Positions 7,085 through 15,890 of a DNA stretch of 37,382 nucleotides are shown here, piece by piece (position 1 is the stretch's first letter; each line of letters begins with the position of its first letter). Source of the DNA: Sphingobacterium sp. UBA2700. Lineage in GTDB: Bacteria; Bacteroidota; Bacteroidia; Sphingobacteriales; Sphingobacteriaceae. A model generated the notes under the pieces. It saw only the letters and a program-made list of their open reading frames with translations, ran no database searches and had not been told where the DNA came from. Location of the stretch: NCBI GenBank assembly GCA_002354335.1, contig DELI01000004.1, forward strand, positions 2,721-40,102, given 5' to 3'. The position numbers and the translations under genes are program-made.

Positions 7085-10060
7085 ATGAGGCTTTTTACAA
7101 AAGTAACATTTGGTCTATTTCTGATCTTGTATGCAATGCTAGGATCCTTGGCTTTCGGTCAGGCGAGCAATACGATTCAAGGTCGAGTAATAGATGCAAC
7201 AACCCAGGAGCCTATCGCTGGGGCAACGGTTGCTGTCATTGGGGGGGAAATCCGATCTTCATCAGATGCTGAGGGACGATTCTCATTGACAGGCGTACCG
7301 AACAACGCAAGACTACGCGTATCTTATATAGGATATGATAATAAGGAAGTCATTGCACAAAGCGGAAACATGACCATCAGCATGAGCGCATCGACCAATG
7401 CATTGGAAGATGTAGTCGTTATCGGTTATGGCTCTGTAAAACGTAAAGATGTCACGACTGCAATTGCATCGGTATCGTTAGAAGATATCAACGAACGCCC
7501 AATTGTTAATGCGGCACAAGCTATTCAAGGGCGTGCGGCAGGGGTTACTGTCACACAACCTAGTGGTGCACCGGGAGGCGGGACAGCAATTCGTATTCGC
7601 GGTACTACCTCTTTTAACGGTAGTAATAACCCAACTTATGTTGTAGACGGAGTGCCTGTCGACAATATAGATTTCTTAGCTCCAACGGACATTGCGGATA
7701 TGCAAATCCTTAAAGATGCCTCATCTGCGGCTATTTACGGTTCGATGGGAGCTAATGGGGTGGTACTGATCACGACAAAAAAAGGTCGCGTTGGAGATGC
7801 TAAAATTGGATTAAACCTACAGACTACACAAAATAAAATTACCAGTAAGATCGATCCGCTGAATACCGCGCAATATAAAGAATTGATGGATGAGATCGGT
7901 TTAGTGGATCTCCCTGTAAATCTTACCGATCAAACAGACTGGTTTAATGAAGCGTTCCGTAAAGGTGTTACCCAGAACTATCAGGTTTCTGTATCTGATG
8001 GTACCGACAAGCTGAAATATTTTCTATCCGGAGGTTATCTGAATGAAAAAGGGATCTTAAATACCGCTTTCTTCAGACGTTATAGCTTCCGCGCGAACAT
8101 TGAGAACGATATCCGTAAATGGTTAACGGTTAATGCGAACTTCTCCTATACCGACAACAACCGCAATGGGGTTTCGGAAGGATTGGGCGCTAACCGCGGT
8201 GGTACAGTATTATCGGTAATCAATACGCCAACCTACGCACCTATTTGGGACCCTTATGAACCGAATCGCTATTTCAACCAATTCTATGGTATCAATAACA
8301 TCACAAGCCCATTGGAAAATATGGCTAGAAGCAAGAATAATCGCGATCGTGAAAACCGTTTATTAGCTGCTGGTAGTGCGGTAGTGAAATTTATGCCTGA
8401 ATTGCAATTCAGAACTTCTTTCGCCTTCGACAGAAGAAACGGATTGAATACGCAGTTCTTAGATCCATACTCTACGGCATGGGGCAGAGAGAATCGCGGT
8501 TTAGCATTCGACGGCCGTAATATGAATACCGTGTTGACTTTTGATAATGTATTAACGTTTAACAAATCATTCAACCAACATAATCTGGAAGCTATGGTGG
8601 GAAGCTCTTGGGTAAGCTCGGACTATACCAACAGCTATATCAACGCATCACACTTCCGTGATGATATTATACAAACCTTAAACGCTGCCAACAAGATTAT
8701 CTGGGACAACACCGGTTCTGGTGCGTCAGACTGGGCAACGATGTCGTACTTCAGCCGCCTGTCTTACAACTATGATGGTAAATACCTCGTGACGGCAAAC
8801 TTCCGTGGAGATGGCTCATCCAAGCTAAGTCCGGAAAACAGATGGAAATATTTCCCTTCTTTCTCTGCCGCATGGCGCTTATCGTCCGAAGAGTTTATGC
8901 AGGATGTATCTTGGATCAACGACTTAAAAATTCGCGGAGGCTGGGGTAAAACGGGTAATCAATCTGGAATCGGAGATTATTCCTACCTGATGCAATACAA
9001 TATACGCCGAATCGAATGGTGGTTAGAGAACCAACAAAATGCTTTGGCGACCATTAGTCCAGCAAATTTAAGAACACGCGATTTAACCTGGGAGACCACC
9101 ACACAAACCAACATAGGTTTAGACTTTACGGCTTTCCAACAACGCTTGACCGTGAATATGGACTATTACTACAAGTACACGACTGATATGTTGACTTACA
9201 TCAGCCTTCCTGAAGGACAATCCTTTGCTAACACAATCCGCCGTAATGAAGCAGAGATGAGCAATCGTGGTTTTGAGGTCAATGTGAATAGCAAAAATTT
9301 GGTAGGCGACTTTAAATGGAATACCAACTTCAATATTTCTTTCAACAAGAATAGATTAGAACATTTAGACTTTCAACAGATTTACGATGCTGCGAGAACA
9401 TCGGACGTAGTCAATGCCAATGTGGTACGTAATACGCCGGGACGCTCAATGAGTAATTTCTACGGCTATATCAGTGATGGCGTTGATCCGGAAACTGGCG
9501 AGCTAAAATACCGCGATTTAAACAACGATGGTCGTCTTTCGGTGTCCGATCGTACTTTCATCGGCGACCCAAATCCGAAGTTTACTTACGGTTTAACGAA
9601 TGACCTTTCTTACAAGGGATTCAACCTAAGTTTATTTATACAAGGTTCTCAAGGCAATGATATCTTCAACGCTTCACGTATGGAAACGGAAGGTATGTAC
9701 GATGGCAAGAACCAAACGACCGCAGTTTTACAGCGTTGGAGAGTGCCCGGACAGATTACGGAAGTGCCAAAAGCAAATTTCAATATGTTGAACTCGACCT
9801 ATTTTGTGGAAGACGGAAGCTACCTACGCCTGAAAAACGTGTCGCTTTCTTACAATATTAAGTCGGAGGTATTGAGCAGAGCAGGAATCAACAAGCTGCA
9901 GCCTTTCGTGTCCGCGACTAATTTATTCACCCTGACGAAATATAAAGGATTCGATCCTGAAGTAAATCAATGGGGAAATAACGGCGCGATCCAAGGTATT
10001 GATTGGGGAACATATCCGCAGAGCAAATCTTTTGTTGTAGGATTAAGCATGGAGTTTTAA
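7085..10060 (+). CDS. SusC/RagA-family TonB-linked outer-membrane transporter
   Basis: 991 residues. Signal peptide 1-26 (SLAFGQ end); an N-terminal carboxypeptidase-regulatory-like domain about 32-112 (IQGRVIDATTQEPIAGATV); the SusC linker VVVIGYGSVKRKDVT near 110; then a plug domain with the family marks GRAAGVTV, IRIRGTTS, PTYVVDGVPVDN and LKDASSAAIYGSMGANGVVL (about 150-228). The rest is a 22-strand barrel ending KSFVVGLSMEF with the terminal Phe needed for barrel insertion. It is the import half of a SusCD complex that takes up oligosaccharides with energy from TonB-ExbBD. It is first in a four-gene operon and is followed 15 bases later by susD. The N-terminal region has no STN domain, so it is not an anti-sigma-regulated transporter. 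Confidence 0.95.
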   Translation: MRLFTKVTFGLFLILYAMLGSLAFGQASNTIQGRVIDATTQEPIAGATVAVIGGEIRSSSDAEGRFSLTGVPNNARLRVSYIGYDNKEVIAQSGNMTISMSASTNALEDVVVIGYGSVKRKDVTTAIASVSLEDINERPIVNAAQAIQGRAAGVTVTQPSGAPGGGTAIRIRGTTSFNGSNNPTYVVDGVPVDNIDFLAPTDIADMQILKDASSAAIYGSMGANGVVLITTKKGRVGDAKIGLNLQTTQNKITSKIDPLNTAQYKELMDEIGLVDLPVNLTDQTDWFNEAFRKGVTQNYQVSVSDGTDKLKYFLSGGYLNEKGILNTAFFRRYSFRANIENDIRKWLTVNANFSYTDNNRNGVSEGLGANRGGTVLSVINTPTYAPIWDPYEPNRYFNQFYGINNITSPLENMARSKNNRDRENRLLAAGSAVVKFMPELQFRTSFAFDRRNGLNTQFLDPYSTAWGRENRGLAFDGRNMNTVLTFDNVLTFNKSFNQHNLEAMVGSSWVSSDYTNSYINASHFRDDIIQTLNAANKIIWDNTGSGASDWATMSYFSRLSYNYDGKYLVTANFRGDGSSKLSPENRWKYFPSFSAAWRLSSEEFMQDVSWINDLKIRGGWGKTGNQSGIGDYSYLMQYNIRRIEWWLENQQNALATISPANLRTRDLTWETTTQTNIGLDFTAFQQRLTVNMDYYYKYTTDMLTYISLPEGQSFANTIRRNEAEMSNRGFEVNVNSKNLVGDFKWNTNFNISFNKNRLEHLDFQQIYDAARTSDVVNANVVRNTPGRSMSNFYGYISDGVDPETGELKYRDLNNDGRLSVSDRTFIGDPNPKFTYGLTNDLSYKGFNLSLFIQGSQGNDIFNASRMETEGMYDGKNQTTAVLQRWRVPGQITEVPKANFNMLNSTYFVEDGSYLRLKNVSLSYNIKSEVLSRAGINKLQPFVSATNLFTLTKYKGFDPEVNQWGNNGAIQGIDWGTYPQSKSFVVGLSMEF

Positions 10061-10075
10061 GATTTAAACTGGCTA

Positions 10076-11599
10076 ATGATGAAAAGAAATTTCAAATATA
10101 TACTGTTGATGCTTGGTGCAGTAGGCTTGATGGCTAGCTGTTCATTAGACAAGGATCCCTTAGGAGACTTCTCTGATGTAACCGAAGGTATCAACGAAGA
10201 AGGGAAAACAGTCGTATTCAAGGATAAGGCTGCGGTGGATAACCAGATGACCACCATCTATAACCAATTGCGGGATAGACAAGAGCACTGGTATATGGAT
10301 CAGTTACTGATTGCTGAAGCTCATTCTGATAATGCTTATGCCGGTACGACAGGGGCAGAGGTCGTTCCCTTTGAGAATAATGGCATTGAGGGTTCTAACT
10401 CGGTAATCGAGCGTGATTGGCGACGTTTTATGGAAGATATCGGTCGGGCAAATGTCTTGATCGTCAATATTGACTCAGTAACCGATCAGTCGTTAACAAC
10501 GACGCTCCGCAATCAGTATAAAGCTGAGGCAAAGATATTCCGCGCAATGATCATGTTTGATATGGTGAGGTTATGGGGCAATATACCCGTAACAACGACG
10601 GTAGGAGGCGACATTACGGAGGAAACATTGGAAGATGTTTATGATGATTACTTCCCGGAACAAAAAACAGAGAAAGAAGCCTATGAGCAAATCGTGAAAG
10701 ACTTGACCGAGGCAATTCCTTATGCGCCATCTAACAATAGCAGCGATAAAACAAAGCTTTCCAAATCAGTGGCAAAAGCGGTGTTAGCAAAAGTCTATGC
10801 CGAGAAGCCTCTACGTGACTATAGCAAGGTAATTCAGTATGCAGATGATCTTGCCGCGGATGGTTTCGATTTGGAAGCCGACTACACTGATTTATTTGGC
10901 GTAGTAGAGGGCTCCGCCGATCCTAAAAAGCGAAACACAAGAGAAGCAATCTTAGAAGCGCACTACTCGCAGGGTAATGGAAACTGGGTGACCTGGATGT
11001 TCGGACGTGATTTATCAAATTGGGATAGCAACTTTACCTGGGCAAAATGGGTAACTCCATCGCGCGACTTGATTAAAGCTTTCCAAACAGAGAACGATCA
11101 AATCCGTTATAGCGAATCTATCGTCTATTATCAAACCAGCTGGAGCAATTACTATCCATCGAGCAATTACCCATTTATGTACAAAACACGCTCAGCATTC
11201 AGCAATATCATTAAATACCGTTACGCCGATATTCTTTTATTGAAAGCAGAAGCTCTAATTATGGGAAGTACGGCTAATCTGGCAGCAGCAGCGGAGATTA
11301 TCGACAAAGTAAGAGCACGTGTTAAGCTTCCAAAGTTGAGCAGCAGCGTTCGTGGGAACAAAGATGCTATGTTAGAAGCTTTACTGAAAGAAAGACGTTT
11401 AGAGCTAGCATTTGAAGGGCAGCGCTGGTATGATCTGGTGCGCTTGGACAAAGTAGAGTCGGTGATGAACAGTGTTTTTGCGAAAGATTCAGGTCGTAAA
11501 GCACAGGTATATCCTTTCAATGAGAACTCATATAAGATGCCTATTCCACAGGCAATTATCGATCAGAATCCTAAAATTAATCAAAACCCAGGTTATTAA
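10076..11599 (+). CDS. SusD/RagB-family glycan-binding outer-membrane lipoprotein
   Basis: 507 residues. The lipobox is LMASC with the acyl cysteine at residue 22, followed by acidic residues (SLDKDPLGD) that fit the lipoprotein export signal for the cell surface in Bacteroidota. The TPR-rich SusD body follows, with YKAEAKIFRAMIMFDMVRLW (about 150-170), a typical SusD helix, and the C-terminal RYADILLLKAEALI and LLKERRLELAFEGQRWYDLVR marks of the family. SusD proteins form the lid on the SusC barrel and capture the glycan. The start is either the ATG at 10076 or the adjacent ATG at 10079. It is spaced 15 bases from susC and 11 from the GH30 gene. Confidence 0.95.
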   Translation: MMKRNFKYILLMLGAVGLMASCSLDKDPLGDFSDVTEGINEEGKTVVFKDKAAVDNQMTTIYNQLRDRQEHWYMDQLLIAEAHSDNAYAGTTGAEVVPFENNGIEGSNSVIERDWRRFMEDIGRANVLIVNIDSVTDQSLTTTLRNQYKAEAKIFRAMIMFDMVRLWGNIPVTTTVGGDITEETLEDVYDDYFPEQKTEKEAYEQIVKDLTEAIPYAPSNNSSDKTKLSKSVAKAVLAKVYAEKPLRDYSKVIQYADDLAADGFDLEADYTDLFGVVEGSADPKKRNTREAILEAHYSQGNGNWVTWMFGRDLSNWDSNFTWAKWVTPSRDLIKAFQTENDQIRYSESIVYYQTSWSNYYPSSNYPFMYKTRSAFSNIIKYRYADILLLKAEALIMGSTANLAAAAEIIDKVRARVKLPKLSSSVRGNKDAMLEALLKERRLELAFEGQRWYDLVRLDKVESVMNSVFAKDSGRKAQVYPFNENSYKMPIPQAIIDQNPKINQNPGY

Positions 11600-11610
11600 A
11601 ATTGTGAATT

Positions 11611-13101
11611 ATGCTTAATATCAAGAAACTATTATTATTCGGAACCATATATAGCTCTGTGTTGACGGCTTGTGGAAATGATGCCATTAACGTAACACCC
11701 GAGCCGCCGACAGGCCCACAATCGGGAGATGTAAAAATTTACACCACAACGGCATCGCTAAGCCAGGATTTCCAAAAAACCTATGTGGACTTCAGCAAAA
11801 CATCGAATATGTCGCCAAAGACAATCAAGTTAGTTGAGGGAACAAAGTTCCAAACGATGGATGGCTTTGGTTCAGCAATTACAGGGTCAACAGCCTACAA
11901 CCTGTTGAAAATGACGGCAGCAGATCGTACGAAGTTCTTAACAGAGACCTTCTCTCCAACGGAGGGCATGGGACAAAGTTACATCCGTATTGCGATTGGC
12001 TGTTCAGATTTCTCATTGAGCGAGTACACCTTGAACGATAAACCAGGTATTGCGAATTTCGCATTGCAGGAAGAAGAGCTGAAATATGTGATCCCGGTAC
12101 TGAAAGAGATTTTGGCAATCAACCCAAGCTTAAAGATCATGGGCTCCCCATGGACCGCTCCTTTATGGATGAAGGTGAATAACCTCGCGGATCTTGCTCC
12201 CTACGAATCATGGACCGGTGGGCACTTGAACCCGAAATATTATCAGGATTACGGAACATACTTCGTCAAATGGATTCAGGCAATGGCAGCAGAGGGTATT
12301 AAAATCTATTCGATTACGCCTCAGAACGAGCCTTTGAATCATAAGAACTCCGCTTCTATGGTTATGTTCTGGCCAGAGCAACTTGCTTTCGTTAAAACGG
12401 CATTGGGACCGAAATTAAAAGCGGCAGGATTGGAAACTAAAATTTATGCATTCGACCATAACTACAATTATGATGATATGGCCGATCAGCAGGATTATCC
12501 AGTAAAGATCTATGAAGATGCGGTAGCAGCAGCCTTCTTTGCAGGAGCGGCTTACCACAACTATGGTGGCGATAAAAAAGAATTATTGGATATCCACGCG
12601 AAAGCTCCAAATAAGGAACTGATCTTTACCGAAACATCCATCGGGACTTGGAATGATGGCAACAACCTGGCGAAGCGCCTAACAGAGGATATGCGCGAGG
12701 TTGCTTTAGGTACAGTAAACAACTGGGCTAAAGGTGTCATCGTTTGGAACTTGATGCTGGATACCGATAAGGGGCCAAACCGTGAAGGCGGATGCCAAAC
12801 TTGTTATGGCGCGGTTGATATCAGCAAGCATGACTATAAAACTATACGCAAAAATTCACACTACTATATCATAGGGCATCTGTCATCAGTTGTTAAACCG
12901 GGGGCGGTTAGAATAGGAACAGAGGGATACACGGCCAATGGCCTGGTATACTCAGCGTTCAAAAACACTGATGGCAGCTATGCCTTTGTTTTGTTGAATG
13001 ACACAGGCGAGGCAAGTCGCGTCACCCTGAATGATGGTAAGAATCATTTCAGCTATGAAGCACCTGCAAGCTCTGTTGTATCTTATACTTGGAAGCCATG
13101 A
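11611..13101 (+). CDS. glycoside hydrolase family 30 lipoprotein, probable beta-glucanase
   Basis: 496 residues. Signal and lipobox end LTAC with the acyl cysteine at residue 21, so it is an outer-membrane lipoprotein. The (beta/alpha)8 barrel shows GH30 marks: TMDGFGSAITGS near 82, MGSPWTAPLWMK near 177, the acid/base Glu240 in TPQNEP and the nucleophile Glu341 in IFTETSIGTW. A C-terminal beta domain (about 405-496) ends SVVSYTWKP. GH30 includes glucosylceramidases, xylanases and, in subfamily 3, endo-beta-1,6-glucanases; the SPW-AP-WMK form and the SusCD context best fit the last, but this is inference. In the operon it follows susD and overlaps the next gene by ATGA. There is no separate beta-glucosidase in the locus. 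Confidence 0.9.
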   Translation: MLNIKKLLLFGTIYSSVLTACGNDAINVTPEPPTGPQSGDVKIYTTTASLSQDFQKTYVDFSKTSNMSPKTIKLVEGTKFQTMDGFGSAITGSTAYNLLKMTAADRTKFLTETFSPTEGMGQSYIRIAIGCSDFSLSEYTLNDKPGIANFALQEEELKYVIPVLKEILAINPSLKIMGSPWTAPLWMKVNNLADLAPYESWTGGHLNPKYYQDYGTYFVKWIQAMAAEGIKIYSITPQNEPLNHKNSASMVMFWPEQLAFVKTALGPKLKAAGLETKIYAFDHNYNYDDMADQQDYPVKIYEDAVAAAFFAGAAYHNYGGDKKELLDIHAKAPNKELIFTETSIGTWNDGNNLAKRLTEDMREVALGTVNNWAKGVIVWNLMLDTDKGPNREGGCQTCYGAVDISKHDYKTIRKNSHYYIIGHLSSVVKPGAVRIGTEGYTANGLVYSAFKNTDGSYAFVLLNDTGEASRVTLNDGKNHFSYEAPASSVVSYTWKP

Positions 13102-14432
13102 GAAAACTAGTCAATTATTCCTATTTATTGATGCTCCTTTCCATCCTCGTGGGATGTAAAGAAGAGTTCATTGTGCCTACTGGGGGTGGTAGTCCAACGA
13201 TTGAAATTGTTTCTAAACCGAATGCCGCATTCTTTGCAGATAGCATTAGCTATAAAGTGAAGGTTGCGGATCAAGGTGTCGATCTATCGACCTTGAAAGT
13301 CGAGCTTTTATACAGCGAGGATGTGGTAGCAAGCCAGACGATCCGCACCAAAGAATATGGAGAATATCAAGGTAAGCTATTTGCCCCATTCTTAAAGAAT
13401 GTGGCCAACGGTACGGCAACGTTACGTTTCACCGCGCAGAATGTGGAACTTACAAAAACGGAAGTGCTGGCCGATCTACCTTTGACGCGACCGGAATTTC
13501 CTTTCCTGAACTTAATTGTTGAAGGTAAAACCTACAAAATGCTGCGTAAGTCGGCAAATCAGTATGAGGTATCCGATAAGTTCGCAACGAAAGTAAATGG
13601 ATATATCGAAGCACCTGCCTTTGGAGCGAACGGTAATACGGTGCAATTTGGCTGGGATGGCGAAGCGATCACGCAAGGCGTAACAGCTAATATTCCATTC
13701 ACTAATATCATTGAGGGTGTATATCCAATAAGCTTCAATACCATGACTTATCAAGGAAGTCCATTTGTTGCCTATAAATTGAACGGCGAGGATATGACGA
13801 TGGTTGCGGAAGATGTTTATAGCATCGATATGGATATGGACAAAGATCAGGAACTTGTTTTTGAAGGTCTTCAAGGCTTAGATACCTGGTGGGTTGACCG
13901 AGATTTCTTACGTAAAGAAAGCGATAAATTCCTTTTCAACGCTATCAAAGGAAGATACCGTATCACCGCAGATTTGAAGAAGAAGTACTTTATCGTCGAG
14001 GCGATGAACGGAAGTAACCTGGCTTCGCTGAATGCTGACGGCACTGGTGCAATCTGGATTATTGGTGAAGGAATCGGTAAACCGAGTGTAGCATCCAATG
14101 AAGTGGGTTGGAATACGGATAAAGCACTTTGTTTAGCGCCTATCGGTGGCAAGAAATACCGCGTAACGGTGGTTGCCGGAACATCAATCAGAGCAAACTC
14201 GATCAACTTTAAATTCTTCCATCAAAAAGGATGGGGTGGCGAGTTTAAAAATACCGATATCTCCACAAAAAGTGATATTATCTTCATCGGAAATGGCAGT
14301 AATGGACGCGACCCAGGGAACTTAGGTATTGTCAATGGCAAGCAACTCGAAGCCGGCGCAACCTATGTATTCGAAGTCGACCTATCACAGGGCAACAGCA
14401 AAGCTGTATTAACCGTAAACAAACAACAATAG
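13098..14432 (+). CDS. surface glycan-binding-type lipoprotein (SusE position)
   Basis: 444 residues from the ATG at 13098, which overlaps the GH30 stop as ATGA; a TTG three codons further upstream is open but less likely. The lipobox is LVGC (acyl cysteine near residue 21) followed by KEE. The rest is predicted beta-rich: an Ig-like N-terminal part (about 35-125), a middle domain, and a C-terminal domain (about 315-444) with GAIWIIGEGIGKPS and FKFFHQKGWGGEF, reminiscent of SusE/SusF outer-membrane domains; tryptophans in it could stack on sugar rings. Proteins in this position of Bacteroidota glycan loci are usually surface glycan-binding proteins. I recognise the architecture rather than a specific family; DUF5121/DUF5125-type domains are possible. 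The terminator at 14471 follows. Confidence 0.75.
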   Translation: MRKLVNYSYLLMLLSILVGCKEEFIVPTGGGSPTIEIVSKPNAAFFADSISYKVKVADQGVDLSTLKVELLYSEDVVASQTIRTKEYGEYQGKLFAPFLKNVANGTATLRFTAQNVELTKTEVLADLPLTRPEFPFLNLIVEGKTYKMLRKSANQYEVSDKFATKVNGYIEAPAFGANGNTVQFGWDGEAITQGVTANIPFTNIIEGVYPISFNTMTYQGSPFVAYKLNGEDMTMVAEDVYSIDMDMDKDQELVFEGLQGLDTWWVDRDFLRKESDKFLFNAIKGRYRITADLKKKYFIVEAMNGSNLASLNADGTGAIWIIGEGIGKPSVASNEVGWNTDKALCLAPIGGKKYRVTVVAGTSIRANSINFKFFHQKGWGGEFKNTDISTKSDIIFIGNGSNGRDPGNLGIVNGKQLEAGATYVFEVDLSQGNSKAVLTVNKQQ

Positions 14433-14470
14433 TAATATATTAAACTACGGGGGTTAATTCTCCAACCAAG

Positions 14471-14497
14471 AAGCTGTCCGAAAGGGCAGCTTTTTTT
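14471..14497 (+). terminator. Rho-independent terminator of the susCD-GH30 operon
   Basis: The 9-bp stem AAGCTGTCC/GGGCAGCTT (one G-U pair) is capped by a GAAA tetraloop and followed by T7. It lies 38 bases after the last gene of the locus. Confidence 0.92.
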
Positions 14498-14500
14498 GGG

Positions 14501-14621
14501 TAGTATTTAGTAGTTAGTATTTAGTAGTTAGACCTATGGCAGGAGTGAGATTTTAGACAAAATCAAACGTCTCCCATCCCCATCATAGGTCTTAATACTA
14601 ACTACTAAATACTAACTACTA
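14501..14621. repeat. second copy of the heptad dispersed repeat (hairpin form)
   Basis: The left arm (14501-14540) runs TAGTATT-TAGTAGT-TAGTATT-TAGTAGT-TAGACCTATGG and the right arm (14584-14621) is its near complement. About 43 bp between them contain a GAGATTTTAGAC motif. It begins 3 bases after the T-tract of the operon terminator. The rest of the 384-bp gap (14622-14816) has another short TACCAACTACTACT run and nothing else that I recognise. Confidence 0.85.
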
Positions 14622-14816
14622 TATACCAACTACTACTCAATCCCCTTGTAAAGCCCTTTCAAACCCAATGTAGAACCCAATCAAACCCGCTTGGGAGCGG
14701 CTTTGATTTGGGTATGCATAGGTTAAAGAAGGGTTGTCATATCATTTAGGTCCCTGCTGCTATTTATTCGTGTTTATATAAAAAAAACTACTAATTTCGA
14801 GTTAAATAAACAAGAT

Positions 14817-15854
14817 ATGAAAATACGTTCAGCCTTTTCGGCGATTTTAATCTTAGGAATTATGACCTTTTCTTCCGCTAGTTTTGCACAGCAAAAAGCA
14901 ACAAAATATATCATGGTTATCCATGGTGGTGCTGGAACGATCTTAAAGAAAAACATGACCGATTCGCTTGAGAAAGCCTATATCGCAGTTTTGACGCAGG
15001 CTTTGGAGACGGGCTACAAACAATTGGCGGCAGGAAAATCGAGTTTAGATGCGGTGGAAGCCACGGTTCATGTGATGGAAGATTCGCCCTTATTTAATGC
15101 GGGGAAGGGTGCCGTATTTACGAACCAGGGCAAGAATGAAATGGACGCATCGATTATGGAAGGAGCGACCTTGAAAGCTGGTGCTGTCGCGGGGGTTACT
15201 ACGATTAAGAACCCGATATCAGCGGCGCGTGCCGTGATGGAGAAGTCAGAACATGTGATGATGGTTGGCGCAGGGGCGGAGGAGTTCGCGAAGCGCGTGG
15301 GTTTGACGATTGTCGATCCTTCGTATTTCTGGACAAAATCGCGCTATGACGCTTTACAGAATATCTTGAAACGCGATGCGGAGAAGACAGAGTTAGATCA
15401 TTCAAATCCACAAACATCCATCGCTCCCTTCGTCAAGGATGAGAAATTTGGCACTGTGGGTGCTGTTGCCTTGGATAAACAAGGCAATCTAGCCGCGGCG
15501 ACTTCGACGGGCGGAATGACCAACAAGAAATTTGGACGCGTCGGTGACTCCCCGATTATTGGGGCGGGCACCTATGCGGATAATAATAGCGTTGCAGTGT
15601 CCTGTACAGGCTGGGGTGAGTTCTTTATTCGTGCAAATGCGGCCTATGATGTCGCTGCCAGAATGAAATATGGGAAAGCTTCGTTGAAAGATGCTTCGCA
15701 ACAAGTCATCGATCGTATTGGTCAGATGGGGGGTGATGGTGGATTGATCGCCTTGGATAAAAAAGGTCAGGTGGCTATGCCATTTAATACCGAAGGCATG
15801 TATCGCGGAACGGTGACTGAAGACGGAAAGATTACTGTAGAGATTTACAAATAG
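14817..15854 (+). CDS. periplasmic isoaspartyl peptidase/L-asparaginase (Ntn hydrolase)
   Basis: 345 residues. A signal peptide 1-24 ends SASFAQ, so the enzyme is exported. Plant-type asparaginase family: GGAG near 37-40, the segment LFNAGKGAVFTNQGKNEMDA, and the autocleavage site before Thr213 in KFGTVGAVALD, followed by TSTGGMTNKKFGRVGD and GAGTYADN. The precursor is expected to cut itself before Thr213, giving alpha and beta chains with Thr213 as nucleophile. Family members hydrolyse beta-aspartyl dipeptides and asparagine. It is a single-gene unit between the repeat at 14501 and the shared terminator at 15861, and is not part of the glycan locus. Confidence 0.92.
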   Translation: MKIRSAFSAILILGIMTFSSASFAQQKATKYIMVIHGGAGTILKKNMTDSLEKAYIAVLTQALETGYKQLAAGKSSLDAVEATVHVMEDSPLFNAGKGAVFTNQGKNEMDASIMEGATLKAGAVAGVTTIKNPISAARAVMEKSEHVMMVGAGAEEFAKRVGLTIVDPSYFWTKSRYDALQNILKRDAEKTELDHSNPQTSIAPFVKDEKFGTVGAVALDKQGNLAAATSTGGMTNKKFGRVGDSPIIGAGTYADNNSVAVSCTGWGEFFIRANAAYDVAARMKYGKASLKDASQQVIDRIGQMGGDGGLIALDKKGQVAMPFNTEGMYRGTVTEDGKITVEIYK

Positions 15855-15860
15855 AAAAAG

Positions 15861-15890
15861 AAATCCCTGAGTTGCTTACTCAGGGATTTT
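15861..15890. terminator. bidirectional terminator shared by two convergent genes
   Basis: The 11-bp stem AAATCCCTGAG/CTCAGGGATTT encloses a 7-base loop. A T-tract follows on plus, and CTTTTTC follows on minus. The right arm encodes the last codons of mtgA (KIPE) and the loop contains the mtgA stop at 15876-15878. Confidence 0.85.

Noticed and set aside
14817..15854. Asparaginase as part of the glycan locus
   Set aside because: A strong terminator and a repeat separate it from the operon, and its activity has no link with glycans.
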